NCBI GenBank assembly: GCA_964534315.1
Contig: CAZHOV010000118.1
Coordinates: 1 to 17,504, forward strand
DNA length: 17,504 nucleotides
Reading direction: 5' to 3'
Origin: CAZHOV01 sp964534315
GTDB lineage: Bacteria > Bacteroidota > Bacteroidia > Chitinophagales > Saprospiraceae
In this document: one piece after another, positions 1 through 6,979 of the stretch
Position numbering within the stretch: position 1 is the first letter of the stretch
Layout: each line of letters begins with the position of its first letter
Position numbers and translations under genes: made by a program
The notes under the pieces: generated by a model
Seen by the model: only the letters and a program-made list of their open reading frames with translations
Told to the model about the DNA's origin: nothing
Databases searched by the model: none

Positions 1-201
1 ATAGCGAGTATTTTTAACGAAGAATAAGTCCAAAAGTCGCTCAATTTAATATGTGGTTTAATTTGACCACTTGCTTAAGTGCAATATTTATTTTTTAACC
101 ACGTTAAGAATTGTAGTTATTAAGCCTGCCAAATAATTTTCATCAAATACATTTTATTTATTTCAGTTTAAGATCACTTTAAGTGTTCCAATGACATAAC
201 A

Positions 202-233
202 TCGTTATATCGCTAAGTCGTTATGTCGTTCTA
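202..233. repeat. Degenerate octamer tandem repeat (4 units)
   Basis: Four consecutive 8-nt units read TCGTTATA, TCGCTAAG, TCGTTATG and TCGTTCTA. All begin with TCG and the first and third differ at one base. This is a short tandem repeat of the intergenic kind. No function is apparent. Confidence 0.55.
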
Positions 234-266
234 CCGTTTTTCCTTACTTTTGAAGTTACTTAAAGC

Positions 267-391
267 GGCAAATCAAAATTGCTTGTAGAATAATTTTGTT
301 CGAAAGATATTGACTAAACAATTGAATACTTGGAGGTTGTGCTGGAAATATCTTCCGAACCAAAAAAAATTATTCTTCCAATTTTTTTGCC
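267..391. repeat. Long imperfect inverted repeat, about 125 nt
   Basis: The left arm (267-311) and the reverse complement of the right arm (347-391) share the ordered blocks GGCAAA, AAAATTG, AGAATAATTTT, GTTCG and AAGATATT. Small insertions separate the blocks, and a 35-nt centre remains. About 37 positions pair. It ends 46 nt before the S46 start codon. It could be a decayed miniature inverted-repeat element or a long leader hairpin. No clear target-site duplication was found next to the arms. Confidence 0.6.
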
Positions 392-437
392 TTACTACTT
401 ATGACAAATTGAATTCACTAATAAAAACTATTTCAAT

Positions 438-2705
438 ATGAAGAGGAGTTTATTAATCTTAGTTCTAATAGCCTATTTAATACCTGTTTCAAAGGCGGAC
501 GAGGGGATGTGGTTACCCCTGCTACTGAAGTCTTTAAATGAAGCGGAAATGCAAAGTATGGGGATGAAAATGACTGCTGAAGATATTTACAGTGTGAATA
601 GTGGATCCCTCAAGGATGCAATCGTACACTTCGGTGGCTTCTGTACATCTGAAGTGATCTCTGACAATGGGCTACTGCTAACGAACCACCACTGCGGTTA
701 TGGTCAGATACAAAACCATACGACGCTGAAAAATAATTACCTGGAAGATGGATTTTGGGCTAAAGATAGAAGTGAGGAACTGCCGAATCCTGGATTAACA
801 GCTACGTTCATTGAATATATTGAAGATGTAACGAAAAAAGTACTCAAAGGAACCGATGCTCCAAATCTAACAGAAAAAGAACGGCAGTCTTTAATCGATG
901 GCAATATTTCCAAATTGAAAAATGAAATGGGTCTAAAAAGCTATCAGGATGTAGTCGTTCGGCCCTTTTTTAAGGGAAATCAGTATTTTATGTTTGTCAC
1001 CGTTACTTATCGCGATGTTCGACTAGTAGGTGCTCCTCCGTCTTCTATTGGAAAGTTTGGAGCGGACACCGACAACTGGGAATGGCCAAGGCATACGGGA
1101 GATTTTGCGCTCTTTCGCATCTACGCCAATAAAAATAACCTCCCGGCTGATTATTCGGAAGATAATATACCCTATACCCCAAAGCATTTCCTACCTATCT
1201 CGATCAGTGGGGTGGAGGAAAATGATTTTACACTTGTTTTTGGCTTTCCAGGACGGACCGATCAATATCTTCCTTCCGTGGCTGTTGAGCAATTAGTCGA
1301 TGTACTGAACCCTGCGAAAATTGGTATTCGCGATAAAGCGCTAAAGATTATCGACGCAGAAATGAGAGCAAATAAGCAAGTGAAAATCCAGTATGCATCG
1401 AAATTTGCCAGCATCGCTAATTACTGGAAAAAGTGGAAAGGGGAAAGCCAGGGATTGATCGAGACCAATGCTATCGATAAAAAACAAAAGCGGGAAAAGG
1501 ATTTTATGTCCGTCGTTGATAAAAATCGAATGCTCAACAGAAAATATGGTTTGCTACTCAAAAAATTTGAGAAGGAATATAAAGATATTGAGCCATATGC
1601 GCTAACCCGCGACTACTATGGCGAAGTGTTTGGCAGAAATGTAGATCTCTTCCGGATGACCGCCTATCTCAATACATTGGTCGAACGCTATGAAAAGAAC
1701 GGAGAATCTGCATATAACGATTATAAAGACCGGCTACTTGATTATATGAGAGGCGTCTATAAAAATTACAGGGCCTCTATCGATCAAAAAGTATTCGGAG
1801 AATTATTGGAATTATATGTTCTTGGAGTGCCGCTTAAAAAAGTAACCCAACCTATTGCAAATGCACGGATCCAGTATAAGGTCGATGATTTCAAAGGACT
1901 GGCTGATAAACTCTTTAATGAGACCTTTATCAAAGATTTTGACCTGATTGTAGAAGTGTTCGAACGTTCTCCCGAAGCAGCAGTCAAGCTGATCAAAGAG
2001 GATCCTGCCTATATTTTTGGGATGGAAGTCCGAAATGCCTATAACGAGCATGCAGCCGCTAAATATAATGAAATCAGACCTCGAATAGATGAACTTCAGC
2101 GTAAATACATGGAAGCCTTAATGGAAGTATTTCCGAATGACCGCTTCTTTCCGGATGCAAACGGAACCATGCGGGTAACCTACGGAAATGTAAAAGGCTA
2201 TAAATCCAATGATGGTAAACGACAATACCACCAAACCTTTTTGGACGGGGTCATGAAAAAATACGTTCCGGGCGATTACGAGTTTGATGTTCCTAAAAAA
2301 TTAATTGAACTGCATGAAAATAAAGACTACGGGCGCTACAAAGATGATAAAGGAAGAATGCCGGTCTGTTTCCTGGGGTCTAATCATACCACCGGAGGGA
2401 ACTCCGGAAGTCCGGTAATTGATGCCAATGGAAATCTGATCGGGCTTAACTTTGACCGGGTATGGGAAGGAACAATGAGTGATATTAACTACGATCCGAG
2501 GATTTGCCGCAATATTATGGTTGATGCCCGCTATATTCTTTTTATCATCGACAAATTTGCCGGCGCCGAGCATTTGATCAAGGAAATGAAAATCGTTAGA
2601 CCTAAGGCCCAACGATCTATTGAGTCTACTATTCAAAAGCCCAAGCAGGCTCCCCTCAAGAAGGGGATACGGAAAAAAAGAGATGTTAAAACGGAGAAGT
2701 ATTAA
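438..2705 (+). CDS. S46 family dipeptidyl-peptidase, DPP11-like (Asp/Glu-specific type)
   Basis: A 755-residue serine peptidase of family S46, which removes dipeptides from the N-terminus of peptides, normally in the periplasm. Residues 1-20 form a signal peptide ending SKA-DE. The catalytic triad is visible: His85 in TNHHC, Asp222 in GDFALFRIYA and Ser656 in GGNSGSPV. Eighteen residues after the catalytic Ser is Arg674 (NFDRVWEG). That is the place where Porphyromonas gingivalis DPP11 has the Arg that selects acidic P1 residues and where DPP7 has Gly, so acidic specificity is inferred. Family members are about 710-720 residues; this one has an extra basic Lys/Arg-rich tail after about residue 718. 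The ATG start is supported by the signal peptide. No Shine-Dalgarno sequence is seen. The gene stands alone, closed by a strong terminator. Such enzymes feed amino-acid catabolism from extracellular peptides. Confidence 0.95.
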   Translation: MKRSLLILVLIAYLIPVSKADEGMWLPLLLKSLNEAEMQSMGMKMTAEDIYSVNSGSLKDAIVHFGGFCTSEVISDNGLLLTNHHCGYGQIQNHTTLKNNYLEDGFWAKDRSEELPNPGLTATFIEYIEDVTKKVLKGTDAPNLTEKERQSLIDGNISKLKNEMGLKSYQDVVVRPFFKGNQYFMFVTVTYRDVRLVGAPPSSIGKFGADTDNWEWPRHTGDFALFRIYANKNNLPADYSEDNIPYTPKHFLPISISGVEENDFTLVFGFPGRTDQYLPSVAVEQLVDVLNPAKIGIRDKALKIIDAEMRANKQVKIQYASKFASIANYWKKWKGESQGLIETNAIDKKQKREKDFMSVVDKNRMLNRKYGLLLKKFEKEYKDIEPYALTRDYYGEVFGRNVDLFRMTAYLNTLVERYEKNGESAYNDYKDRLLDYMRGVYKNYRASIDQKVFGELLELYVLGVPLKKVTQPIANARIQYKVDDFKGLADKLFNETFIKDFDLIVEVFERSPEAAVKLIKEDPAYIFGMEVRNAYNEHAAAKYNEIRPRIDELQRKYMEALMEVFPNDRFFPDANGTMRVTYGNVKGYKSNDGKRQYHQTFLDGVMKKYVPGDYEFDVPKKLIELHENKDYGRYKDDKGRMPVCFLGSNHTTGGNSGSPVIDANGNLIGLNFDRVWEGTMSDINYDPRICRNIMVDARYILFIIDKFAGAEHLIKEMKIVRPKAQRSIESTIQKPKQAPLKKGIRKKRDVKTEKY

Positions 2706-2755
2706 CAAAAGTAATAGAATTGTCAAATAAAAATTAGACTTTCATAGTATTGTCA

Positions 2756-2795
2756 AAAAGAGGGGGCGAATCGGTACCGATTCGCCCCCTCTTTT
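2756..2795 (+). terminator. Perfect 40-nt palindrome, terminator of the S46 gene
   Basis: A perfect 20-bp self-complementary stem centred on GGTACC, with AAAAG at the left edge and CTTTT at the right, followed by a further T run. The core arm is AGGGGGCGAATCGGT. It lies 51 nt after the stop codon. A G/C-rich stem edged by A and T tracts is the form of an intrinsic terminator that can act in both directions. Confidence 0.88.
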
Positions 2796-2941
2796 GTTTT
2801 TCAGAATGACACAAATTGTTTTAGTTATTTGATAATGAAGAGGTTAGAAGTGGTTTACAGTAGGATTTAAATAAACGTTCATGGTCCGAGAGGCGGCTTC
2901 AGGAATTCAACAATCCACTTAAATTTACATTCAATGGATGT

Positions 2942-2976
2942 AACTAACCGATTAATTTGATATTGTTCGGTTAGTT
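2942..2976. promoter_or_regulatory. 10-bp inverted repeat upstream of the HmuY-like gene
   Basis: AACTAACCGA (2942-2951) and TCGGTTAGTT (2967-2976) form a perfect 10-bp inverted repeat around a 15-nt A/T-rich spacer. It ends 20 nt before the first ATG. The 9-mer CGGTTAGTT recurs at 4467-4475 upstream of the next gene cluster. It may be a regulator-binding site or a leader hairpin. The spacer contains TTAATTTG, one mismatch from the Bacteroidota -7 box. Function is inferred only. Confidence 0.4.
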
Positions 2977-2996
2977 GAATTAACTGAATTTTAAAA

Positions 2997-4271
2997 ATGA
3001 AAAAAGAGATCATGAAAACGTTTTTTACTATTGTATTTTCGATGTGTTTATTTATTGCCAACGCTCAGGAATTAGTCGGAGTTACTATGGGGGCTTCCTA
3101 TCAGGATGAGGTTTATTACAATCTTCAAACGGATGAAGTTTCCGAAGTATCCTTTGATGAGTGGAACATCGCTTTTACCACCGCCGAAGGAACAGCAGGG
3201 GTTTTTCTAAATGAAGCAACGCCTTACCAAGGGGTGCAACAAGAGCTTTACCTGACTCCTGCTTCCGATTTTGACGATGTGATCGATCCGGATGACCTGG
3301 AGGACCGCCTCTTTAATGCCGAGATCACCTGGGAATTTGGAGCATTTAATGAAATGAGAAATGAGGCCGATTCCGGTGATTTCGGTTGGGGAGTGTTGAA
3401 TGAATCTACCGATGTGATAGAAGGCGATAAGGTGTTTGTACTCAGATTTCGATCCGGGGATTATATCAAGTTACAGATCGTTTCGCTCGAAAACGGGATT
3501 TACACGGTCAAAACAGCTAACCTTGATGGTTCTGACGAAAACATCCTGACCGTCAACAAGAATGATTTTGCAGGTGCGCCCGTTGCGTATTACAGCATTG
3601 AAGATGGTGCCTTTTTGGATAAGGTACAGCCGGAATGGGATTTGTTATTCGTCCGATATATTCAGCCGCTTTCTGATGGTAGTGGAGGCGTACAGTATTA
3701 TCCGCTAACAGGCGTACTATCCGGGGTAGGAGCAGAAGTGGCCCAGGCCAATATCGTGGATCCTGAAACAGTAGCTTTTGAAGACTTTCAGGATTCTTTA
3801 AAAACGGAGATTGATGTCATTGGTCACGACTGGAAAGAGTTCGACCTGGCTAATTTTGAATGGGTGGTAAACGAGTTTAGAGCTTATTTCGTCAAAACTG
3901 CCCAAGGCGATGTGTGGAAAGTCGTATTCAAATTTTTCTCAGGTTCTTCTTCCGGACTTATAGATTTTGAAAAGACGCTCGTAGGTTCTGTAACTGCCGT
4001 AGAGGAACAAAACAACGTCCGGGACTTCGGTGTTTTTCCGAATCCTGTAGCAACAGAAGCGAATGTAGCGTTTACCCTGGAAAAAGCTTCTGAGATCAAT
4101 ATACAGATCACCGACATGAACGGAAGACAAGTGTGGAGCCGCTCCAACCTCAACGGCAATACTGGTTTCAATATGCTGACTATCCCGGTCCTCGATCTGC
4201 CAACAGGCACCTACTTTCTCAGCCTCTATACTGCTGATAATGTGGTTACAGAAAAGATCGTTACCGATTAA
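2997..4271 (+). CDS. T9SS-sorted protein with two HmuY-like domains
   Basis: A 424-residue secreted protein. The signal peptide is residues 1-23, ending ANAQ. An alternative ATG at 3012 gives MKTFF and an equally good signal. Two similar halves follow. Residues 35-180 have an early Tyr-rich strand (YYNL), EWNIAF and FRSGDYIKLQIV. Residues 197-330 have YYSIEDG, EWDLLFVRY and TAQGDVWKVVFKF. The order of a Trp-Asp/Asn motif followed by a strand pair before a small Gly turn resembles HmuY, the haem-binding protein of Porphyromonas. Residues 340-424 are a type A T9SS sorting domain, with FPNP near 347, the DMNGR turn and a terminal PTGTYFLSLYTADN stretch, so outer-membrane export and surface attachment or release are expected. 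The HmuY assignment is from remembered family features and is moderate. No cluster of His or Met that would fix haem ligands was identified. Confidence 0.72.
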   Translation: MKKEIMKTFFTIVFSMCLFIANAQELVGVTMGASYQDEVYYNLQTDEVSEVSFDEWNIAFTTAEGTAGVFLNEATPYQGVQQELYLTPASDFDDVIDPDDLEDRLFNAEITWEFGAFNEMRNEADSGDFGWGVLNESTDVIEGDKVFVLRFRSGDYIKLQIVSLENGIYTVKTANLDGSDENILTVNKNDFAGAPVAYYSIEDGAFLDKVQPEWDLLFVRYIQPLSDGSGGVQYYPLTGVLSGVGAEVAQANIVDPETVAFEDFQDSLKTEIDVIGHDWKEFDLANFEWVVNEFRAYFVKTAQGDVWKVVFKFFSGSSSGLIDFEKTLVGSVTAVEEQNNVRDFGVFPNPVATEANVAFTLEKASEINIQITDMNGRQVWSRSNLNGNTGFNMLTIPVLDLPTGTYFLSLYTADNVVTEKIVTD

Positions 4272-4300
4272 TGAAGAATGTAGAACTTCCAATTCATTTT

Positions 4301-4411
4301 GGTTCTTTGACAAAAATTGTGAAAAAATGGAATTTCAAAATAATAATCTTTTCAGCTACAAGAGCATTCAAAGATTATTATTTTTCATTCCACACAATTT
4401 GTCAAAGAACG
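4301..4411. mobile_element. MITE-like inverted-repeat element with flanking 8-bp direct repeat
   Basis: The arms GTTCTTTGACAAA (4302-4314) and TTTGTCAAAGAAC (4398-4410) are perfect complements. Complementarity continues inward through AATTGTG/CACAATT, TGGAAT/ATTCCA and AATAATCTTT/AAAGATTATT. The 8-mer TTCATTTT lies on both sides, at 4293-4300 and 4412-4419, each one base outside the arms. That arrangement fits a small non-autonomous transposable element, although both flanks are A/T-rich. The structure starts 30 nt after the preceding stop codon, so it could also serve as that gene's terminator. Confidence 0.5.
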
Positions 4412-4466
4412 TTCATTTTTAATTCTTCCTTTCCAATCTCTACGGCCAACTACCTAATATTTGGTA

Positions 4467-4475
4467 CGGTTAGTT
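4467..4475 (+). promoter_or_regulatory. Second copy of the CGGTTAGTT motif
   Basis: The same 9-mer is the right arm of the inverted repeat at 2942-2976. Here a weaker partner, AACTACC (4448-4454), lies upstream. Both copies precede genes assigned to iron or haem uptake, which could mean a shared regulator. Two copies of a 9-mer are weak evidence alone. Confidence 0.25.
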
Positions 4476-4491
4476 AACTTAAATTTCGTGA

Positions 4492-4522
4492 TTTTTTCAA
4501 TGCCATAAAATGGTGATATTTG
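4492..4522 (+). promoter_or_regulatory. Possible promoter of the iron-uptake cluster
   Basis: GATATTTG (4515-4522) matches the Bacteroidota -7 consensus TAnnTTTG except at the first base and is followed by CA, as is common. A T-rich -33 candidate lies 19 nt upstream, at 4492-4495. The leader to the ATG at 4638 would be about 110 nt. The match is imperfect. Confidence 0.3.
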
Positions 4523-4637
4523 CACTGTATTTAATTTGTCTAAATAAAAATAAGTACTTGATTTTGTGGCATCGGCTAAATTTTCAATGCATTTTGAGCC
4601 GTATTATTTATTAATATTTATTAAATCTATAATTAGT

Positions 4638-5750
4638 ATGAAAATTACAAAGTTTTATGTTCTCGCCGGACTCATGCTATTTTTATTGAGTTGCGAAAAT
4701 GATGATGAAGAGCCAGCTCCTGCGCCTCCAACATTGGATATCCCTACGGAGTATGTCTCAGCCTCATTTGATGCCAATGTAGAGGCAGAAAATACAGTGG
4801 TAGATGAATTATCAGCCATGACTTCAGCTGCAAGCGATGCTGAAGCCAACGCTCAAAGCACAGTGGTTTCCCCGATTACTTATCCATCAAACCTTTCTGC
4901 TGTGACTCTACCTGCCTATCGATCCTTGGTAGAAGATTGGTTGGTTGAATTGGTAAATGCTGCCAATTCGATGACTTCTTTCCAAAACCCCGGGGCAGGT
5001 ACCCCCGCAGCTAATGAGGAAGGAGGACTTCTGGGTACTCGGCTGCTTGATGAGAATGGTTTAGAATTGAAGCAAATGATTCAAAAAGGTTCTTTTGGGG
5101 CGGCATTATATAATCATGCTTTAACCGTAATAAATGGAGACTTGAGCAATAGCTCTGCTATTGACAAATTAGTAGAGATACATGGCGCCGAGGTTTCCTT
5201 TGATCCTGGAATGACTACAGCCGCTGCAACCTACTCCAGAAGGAGGTCAAATTTAGAAGCGGAAACTGGATTTTTCTATGACATCCGCACAAATCTGATA
5301 ACTGCAAAGGCAGCAATTGAGGGAGGTAGTGATTTTAACGATATCCGGGATGAGGCCTTAGCGGATTACTTGCTGAATTGGGAAAAATCTAATTTTGCAA
5401 CCGTAATTTATTACTGTAATTCAACTAAAACACAGTTGCAGGAAGTATCTTCACTACCTGATGGACCAGAAAAAGATGAAGCACTTGGAAATGCACTTCA
5501 TGCCTATTCAGAAGGTGTAGGTTTTACGTATGGTTTTAGAGGGATTGCTCAGAAGCAAATTTCAGATGCTCAAATTGATAGTATTCTGGATTTATTATTA
5601 GCTCCTGCCGGAAAAACACCTGAAAGTTACAAATTCCTGAATGAAGTTTCTCTTTTGGCCAACCTGGATCAGATCATTGAAGACATCCAGGCGGTTTATG
5701 GCTTTACAGAAGCAGAGGTTTCCGGTTTTTTTGTCAACAGTAATCCTTAA
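4638..5750 (+). CDS. DUF4856-like surface lipoprotein of the iron-uptake cluster
   Basis: A 370-residue lipoprotein. I start it at ATG 4638 rather than at an in-frame upstream codon, because this gives a short signal with Lys3/Lys5, a hydrophobic core and the lipobox LLSC (Cys19). ENDDEE after the Cys resembles the acidic surface-export signal of Bacteroidota lipoproteins. The body is largely helical. WEKSNFATVIYYCNS and HAYSEGVGFTYGFRG, followed by a C-terminal region rich in Leu and Asp, resemble DUF4856 proteins, which often sit beside imelysin genes; this copy is diverged. The function of DUF4856 is unknown, though the context points to iron. It lies 89 nt ahead of the imelysin-like gene, with a hairpin between them. 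It could instead be a distant imelysin relative. Confidence 0.65.
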   Translation: MKITKFYVLAGLMLFLLSCENDDEEPAPAPPTLDIPTEYVSASFDANVEAENTVVDELSAMTSAASDAEANAQSTVVSPITYPSNLSAVTLPAYRSLVEDWLVELVNAANSMTSFQNPGAGTPAANEEGGLLGTRLLDENGLELKQMIQKGSFGAALYNHALTVINGDLSNSSAIDKLVEIHGAEVSFDPGMTTAAATYSRRRSNLEAETGFFYDIRTNLITAKAAIEGGSDFNDIRDEALADYLLNWEKSNFATVIYYCNSTKTQLQEVSSLPDGPEKDEALGNALHAYSEGVGFTYGFRGIAQKQISDAQIDSILDLLLAPAGKTPESYKFLNEVSLLANLDQIIEDIQAVYGFTEAEVSGFFVNSNP

Positions 5751-5779
5751 AATTTATTTTTTAATCAGTACTAATTTTA

Positions 5780-5820
5780 TTAAGACGATGTTCTGGCTTG
5801 AAGTCAGAATATCGTCTTAA
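5780..5820 (+). terminator. 20-bp hairpin between the DUF4856-like and imelysin-like genes
   Basis: Arm 5780-5799 pairs with 5801-5820. All 20 positions pair in RNA if two G-U pairs are allowed, and the nominal 1-nt tip would open to a normal loop. It lies 29 nt after the preceding stop. No T tract follows, so it may be a partial terminator or an mRNA-stabilising structure that sets different expression for the genes on each side. Confidence 0.55.
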
Positions 5821-5839
5821 GTCCATAAAAAAGTTGATA

Positions 5840-6967
5840 ATGGTTATTTCTCTAATATCTAAGGGGCAAAAATTAATGGGTATGCTGCTGCTTATCCTTT
5901 TTGCTTCGCTCAGTTTTTTTTCCTGTGGTAGTGATGATGATAGTACTAATGATATGATGGCTTCGGGATTTGACCGCGGGGTACTTCTTGAAAGTGTTGC
6001 CAACAAACTAATTATACCCAATTTTGAAGCTCTTCAATCCAGTGTCGACGCCTTGGCAACTACAGCTGAAGCTTTTGTACAAAACTCTTCTGAGGAAAAT
6101 TTGACAGCGCTTCGAGCAGCATGGGACCAAGCCGTAAGAGATCATCAACATTGTTCTGCTTTTGGGTTTGGACCAGCAAATTTGCTGTTGGGTCCGTATG
6201 CATCCGTTCTCGGAATATTCCCGGTAAATGAGGAAAAGGTCGAACAAAACATTCTAGATCCGGACTTTGACCTCCCTAATAGCTTTGATCGTGATGTACG
6301 GGGATTTTACACCATCGAGTATCTCATTTATGGCAATGGGATCAGTACCGGTGAGGTTATTGCCGGTTTTGATCAAAATCGAAAGGATTACCTGCTGCTT
6401 ATTGCGGATGAATTAAAAACTACTTTTGATAATATTGTAAATGAATGGAATATGACCTATTTACAAGAATTCATTAACAATGACGGAACATCTGCAGGAA
6501 GTTCCATTTCTCTACTTTATAATGATTTTGTAAAAGACTATGAAAACCTCAAAAACTTTAAGGTAGAACTTCCTGCCGGGCTGACAGCAGGGCAGGAAAA
6601 TCCTGACGGAACATTGGTCGAAGCGTATTACAGTGGAATTTCGAAACAACTGATTGAGGAACATTTTGAAAATTCAAAAAATATCTGGTTTGGCTTATAT
6701 AAAAGTGGAGAAGATATCATTGGATTTGAAGAATACCTTGAATCTGTAGAAGGAGGTTCTGAACTGATCATTGGAACGAAAGAAGCAATTACCAGGATTG
6801 ACAATTCGATTGCCGTTATTCCTCAGGGGAGATTATCAGATCATGTAGATAGCGATGAGGTTAAAACGCTACGAGACAATTTACAAGATAATACTGCCAA
6901 CTTCAAGAGTTCAATGAGTTCTCTGCTTGGTATAAGCATTACATTCAATTCAGGTGACGGTGATTAA
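5840..6967 (+). CDS. Imelysin-family (M75-like) lipoprotein
   Basis: A 375-residue lipoprotein of the imelysin/M75 family, proteins tied to iron uptake in many bacteria. ATG 5840 gives a signal with Lys8 and Lys11 before the hydrophobic core and lipobox FFSC (Cys29). ATG 5876 is an alternative with no basic residue. A possible TTG at 5798 falls in the hairpin and is unlikely. The lipobox is followed by GSDDDSTND, close to the SDDDD-type surface-export signal. Family features are an early AAWDQAVRDHQ helix, RGFYTIEYLIYG and a C-terminal GDGD. In the imelysin GxHxxE motif the His is replaced by Tyr (GFYTIE), so a classical metal site is doubtful. The stop is 12 nt before the HTTM start, in the same frame. 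Confidence 0.85.
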   Translation: MVISLISKGQKLMGMLLLILFASLSFFSCGSDDDSTNDMMASGFDRGVLLESVANKLIIPNFEALQSSVDALATTAEAFVQNSSEENLTALRAAWDQAVRDHQHCSAFGFGPANLLLGPYASVLGIFPVNEEKVEQNILDPDFDLPNSFDRDVRGFYTIEYLIYGNGISTGEVIAGFDQNRKDYLLLIADELKTTFDNIVNEWNMTYLQEFINNDGTSAGSSISLLYNDFVKDYENLKNFKVELPAGLTAGQENPDGTLVEAYYSGISKQLIEEHFENSKNIWFGLYKSGEDIIGFEEYLESVEGGSELIIGTKEAITRIDNSIAVIPQGRLSDHVDSDEVKTLRDNLQDNTANFKSSMSSLLGISITFNSGDGD

Positions 6968-6979
6968 AACGATGTTGAT

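Larger units (their letters stand above)
1..437. other. Non-coding leader upstream of the S46 peptidase gene
   Basis: No credible gene was seen in this A/T-rich stretch. It holds one copy of a motif beginning TTGACCACT (63-71) that recurs near 10827, a degenerate octamer tandem repeat (202-233), an 8-bp inverted pair GACATAAC (193-200) / GTTATGTC (220-227), and a 125-nt imperfect palindrome (267-391). A perfect TAnnTTTG match (TAATTTTG, 291-298) lies in the left arm of the palindrome. I see no good -33 box at the usual distance, so a promoter there is possible but not secure. The start of the window may cut off an upstream gene or its 3' region. Confidence 0.6.

Noticed and set aside
2301..2726. 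Minus-strand 141-codon frame opposite the S46 gene's 3' end
   Set aside because: It overlaps the catalytic-Ser coding region of a well-supported gene, shows no family features, and has no promoter-like sequence of its own.
3884..4313. Two overlapping minus-strand frames opposite the T9SS sorting domain
   Set aside because: They mirror a conserved domain on the + strand, and no protein features were seen in either.
4566..4637. N-terminal extension of the DUF4856-like lipoprotein by 24 codons
   Set aside because: It would place a second hydrophobic stretch ahead of a complete lipoprotein signal. The ATG at 4638 gives a standard signal of 18 residues before the Cys.
5798..5839. TTG start for the imelysin-like gene
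   Set aside because: It falls inside the 20-bp hairpin and would bury the lipoprotein signal behind extra charged residues.
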